A stretch of 64,000 nt of DNA. Source: Prorocentrum cordatum. Lineage: Eukaryota; Sar; Dinophyceae; Prorocentrales; Prorocentraceae. Under the pieces are notes generated by a model. That model worked only from the letters and a program-made list of their open reading frames with translations. It made no database searches and had not been told where the DNA came from. Positions 62,379 to 64,000 of this stretch are shown here, piece by piece. The stretch spans positions 209,001-273,000 of the forward strand of contig CAUYUJ010016305.1 in assembly GCA_963575745.1 (NCBI GenBank). The letters are read 5' to 3'. The stretch's first letter is position 1. The number at the start of each line of letters is the position of its first letter. The position numbers and the translations under genes are program-made.

Positions 62379-62659
62379 CCTCAGGAGGCCCCCAGGGGCG
62401 AAACCGAAGCAAGGGCAGCGACGAGGAAAGGCGCGCCAGAGATCCGAGCGTACAGTCGGCCCGTCTTCGAAGGATATGCGATGCAGTCATTGGCCTGACC
62501 GAAGGAACGATACAGAAGGAACGAAGCCCCTGTTTTCCAAGGAATAACGCACGAGGCACGATAAATCATAAATAACAAGGAGCGATTAATAACGCATGCG
62601 ATCCTAAGGAACGACCGAACCCCTTTTGAAAAGGAAGTGCTTCTTATTCAAGCCGCTCA

Positions 62660-62810
62660 CTGTAAGGATGCACTGGCCTTGGACGCCCGTCTCGAAGCTT
62701 CTCGAGCGGGGCGCGGCCAACGAAAGTGGCCAAGGATGGACCGAGGAGGCAAGGATGCAAAGGTAGCCTTGGGAAGGTTGGCCATGCTTACTGTGCGGGC
62801 GGACTGTACT
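62660..62810 (+). repeat. Interspersed repeat, copy of 57,500-57,650
   Basis: Same blocks in the same order and orientation. Confidence 0.75.
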
Positions 62811-62849
62811 ACGAACAGGCAGACCCCCAAGCGTGCCGGGAGACCCATC

Positions 62850-62985
62850 CCTGAGACCCCAGGACGTCCGTTGATTTTTGGTGTGGAACGTCGCGCTTTC
62901 CAGATCATAACCATCGCAAGCCAAGAAAACCCAGGGCACCCTGGAGACAAGCAGGGTACTTCCTTGGCATGGGTCTCCACTGCAC
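62850..62985. repeat. Interspersed repeat, copy of 50,010-50,140 (opposite orientation)
   Basis: Carries GGACGTCCGTTGATTTTTGG, CCAAGAAAACCCAGGGCACC and CTGGAGACAAGCAGGGTA. Confidence 0.7.
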
Positions 62986-63104
62986 TGCGAACAGGCAGCC
63001 CCCCAGAGACAAGTCCCGTTCCGCGCCCCGCCGCAACCACGGCTGCCCTCGCGCCCCCGCGAGGCCACCAGGCAAGGGGGGGGGCGAGACCTCCGTGGTG
63101 AGCG

Positions 63105-63312
63105 TTTTTCGACATTGGGAGGAAGGGGGGGGGAGGGGCGGGTCTGGCTCCGGGCCTCTGCTTTGTGCGACTGTTTGCAGCAGTGCGTCGATCATGGGGG
63201 AGGCTCCGCTCGCTCGAAACAGGCGCCAACAAAATGGCCAAGATCTGCTCCACGGGGGGGGGGAGGGGGGATGGTTTTGGGGCCCGCGCCGATCGGCGAA
63301 ACAAAACAATGG
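63105..63312 (+). repeat. ~200-bp interspersed repeat, copy 3
   Basis: Same orientation and blocks as 58,241-58,438. Confidence 0.82.
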
Positions 63313-63488
63313 AAAACACGAACACGTGGGCGTTTTCTGTTTGGGAGGCGCGGCCCCCTCTCTGTCGGGGGGCCGGTCTTCCGCCCCTTGTCCCTTGGTT
63401 GCTGATCCGGGCGCCCCGGCCACGGGCCCCCCGAGGGCCGAGATCGAGGAAAGCCGCCCAGGCTGGAACAGGCAGGTCCCCGTGAGTG

Positions 63489-63666
63489 TCGTTTAACCGA
63501 TCCCCATCCCCAGCGGCGTGGCCTGGGCCCCACTGACCGATTTACCCCCTTAGATGGGGAGATAGACCGTATCCTTCGGATTCCAATGGGTGTATCCCCT
63601 ACTGGGGGTGTAATTTGGTGTGGGTCTCGAAGGGGATGGGGATGGGGATGGGGATTGGTTAAACGA
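63489..63666. mobile_element. Element family 3, complete copy
   Basis: 178 bp from TCGTTTAACCGATCCCCATC to GGATTGGTTAAACGA, the cleanest pair of inverted ends (about 24 bp) in the family. It abuts the RT frame on the right. Confidence 0.82.
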
Positions 63667-64000
63667 TACCGACCACTGAGATCCTGGCGTCTGACTGCAA
63701 GCACGCCTTCAGTCAGTCTCGTCCTTTGCGCCGATCAGGGGGTCCCATATACGTGGCACCCTATGAGGGTCTTGCTGGGATACATGTCCCAGAGGGCTGC
63801 TTGATCGAGCTCAAGGTTGTAGTGTACGGTTTAGACGACGCACCCTGGGAGTGGCACGTGACCCTCACTACTTACCTGTCCGAGCTTGGCTTCCGCAAGT
63901 TGCTTTTGGAGCCCTGCTACTGGACCAAGCGCGACAAGGGACAGCTGGTGGCACAGATATTGATCGAAGATGCAATTTTTTCGAGCCCGGCGTCTTCGCC
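63666..64000 (+). CDS. Copia RT (RVT_2) fragment running off the window
   Basis: A plus-strand frame with no Met is open from about 63,666 to the last base. It reads ASDCKHAFSQSRPLRRSGGP, where the Asp is the first catalytic residue, then IYVAPYEG, KVVVYGLDDAPWEWHVTL, GFRKLLLEPCYW and finally ILIEDAIFSSP at the position of the second catalytic motif. Comparison with the element at 6.1-8.4 kb aligns every block. The VDD of that copy is IED here, so the first of the two aspartates is Glu, which is expected to impair catalysis. The 5' part of the domain is missing, replaced by a family-3 element. Confidence 0.8.
   Translation, partial: MPTTEILASDCKHAFSQSRPLRRSGGPIYVAPYEGLAGIHVPEGCLIELKVVVYGLDDAPWEWHVTLTTYLSELGFRKLLLEPCYWTKRDKGQLVAQILIEDAIFSSPASS

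Overview
This is a repeat-dominated, GC-rich nuclear window most like a core dinoflagellate genome. The argument rests on three kinds of retroelement that I recognise as dinoflagellate types: a Ty1/copia element with a cytosine-methyltransferase-like segment in front of its integrase, a LINE with an endonuclease/RT/zinc-finger tail, and a GIY-YIG-plus-RT element. It is supported by long GGA/CTC/GAC microsatellites and by dense fields of short palindromic elements. I cannot name the species. No host housekeeping gene, tRNA, rRNA or CRISPR array is visible.

Layout. 1-0.6 kb: the end of a coding-like Arg/Gly-rich minus-strand frame and a GGA microsatellite. 1.47-5.28 kb and 15.29-15.82 kb: one minus-strand LINE, cut inside its endonuclease domain by a complete 10,003-bp copia retrotransposon (5,284-15,286). 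The copia element has 179-bp LTRs differing at 3 positions, a tRNA-iMet-like primer site, gag/protease, a coiled-coil ORF, a methyltransferase-like segment, integrase, RT and RNase H. Its pol frame changes several times, so the copy looks recently inserted but is probably no longer autonomous. 15.8-17.9 kb holds no recognisable gene. 17.96-19.5 kb is the 3' end of a second LINE that carries RNase H and is cut off at a GGA microsatellite.

19.93-32.7 kb: a head-to-tail tandem array. Unit A (19,932-25,342) and unit B (25,343-30,746) are about 5.4 kb each and nearly identical. B continues into the rest of the RT (to 31,081) and is followed directly by a 5'-intact but 3'-truncated third copy, C (31,082-32,705). 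The unit carries an SR/coiled-coil ORF1, a GIY-YIG-like ORF and a broken RT. CA-rich microsatellites sit exactly where A, B and C lose homology to one another.

33-64 kb: essentially no genes. The stretch is a mosaic of at least ten families of 90-230-bp palindromic, MITE-like elements, degenerate minisatellites and trinucleotide microsatellites. The clearest family has TIRs beginning TTAGGTCGGGC and 8-9-bp target duplications, with six fairly complete copies plus remnants here. Exceptions with coding character are a CCCH zinc-finger ORF at 46.0-46.2 kb, a degenerate minus-strand coding-like stretch at 36.4-37.1 kb, and the middle of a second copia RT running off the right edge (63,666-64,000).

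Autonomous retroelements (copia, LINEs, GIY-YIG/RT) supply the protein-coding content. The short palindromic families are non-autonomous and nothing here encodes a DNA transposase that could move them.
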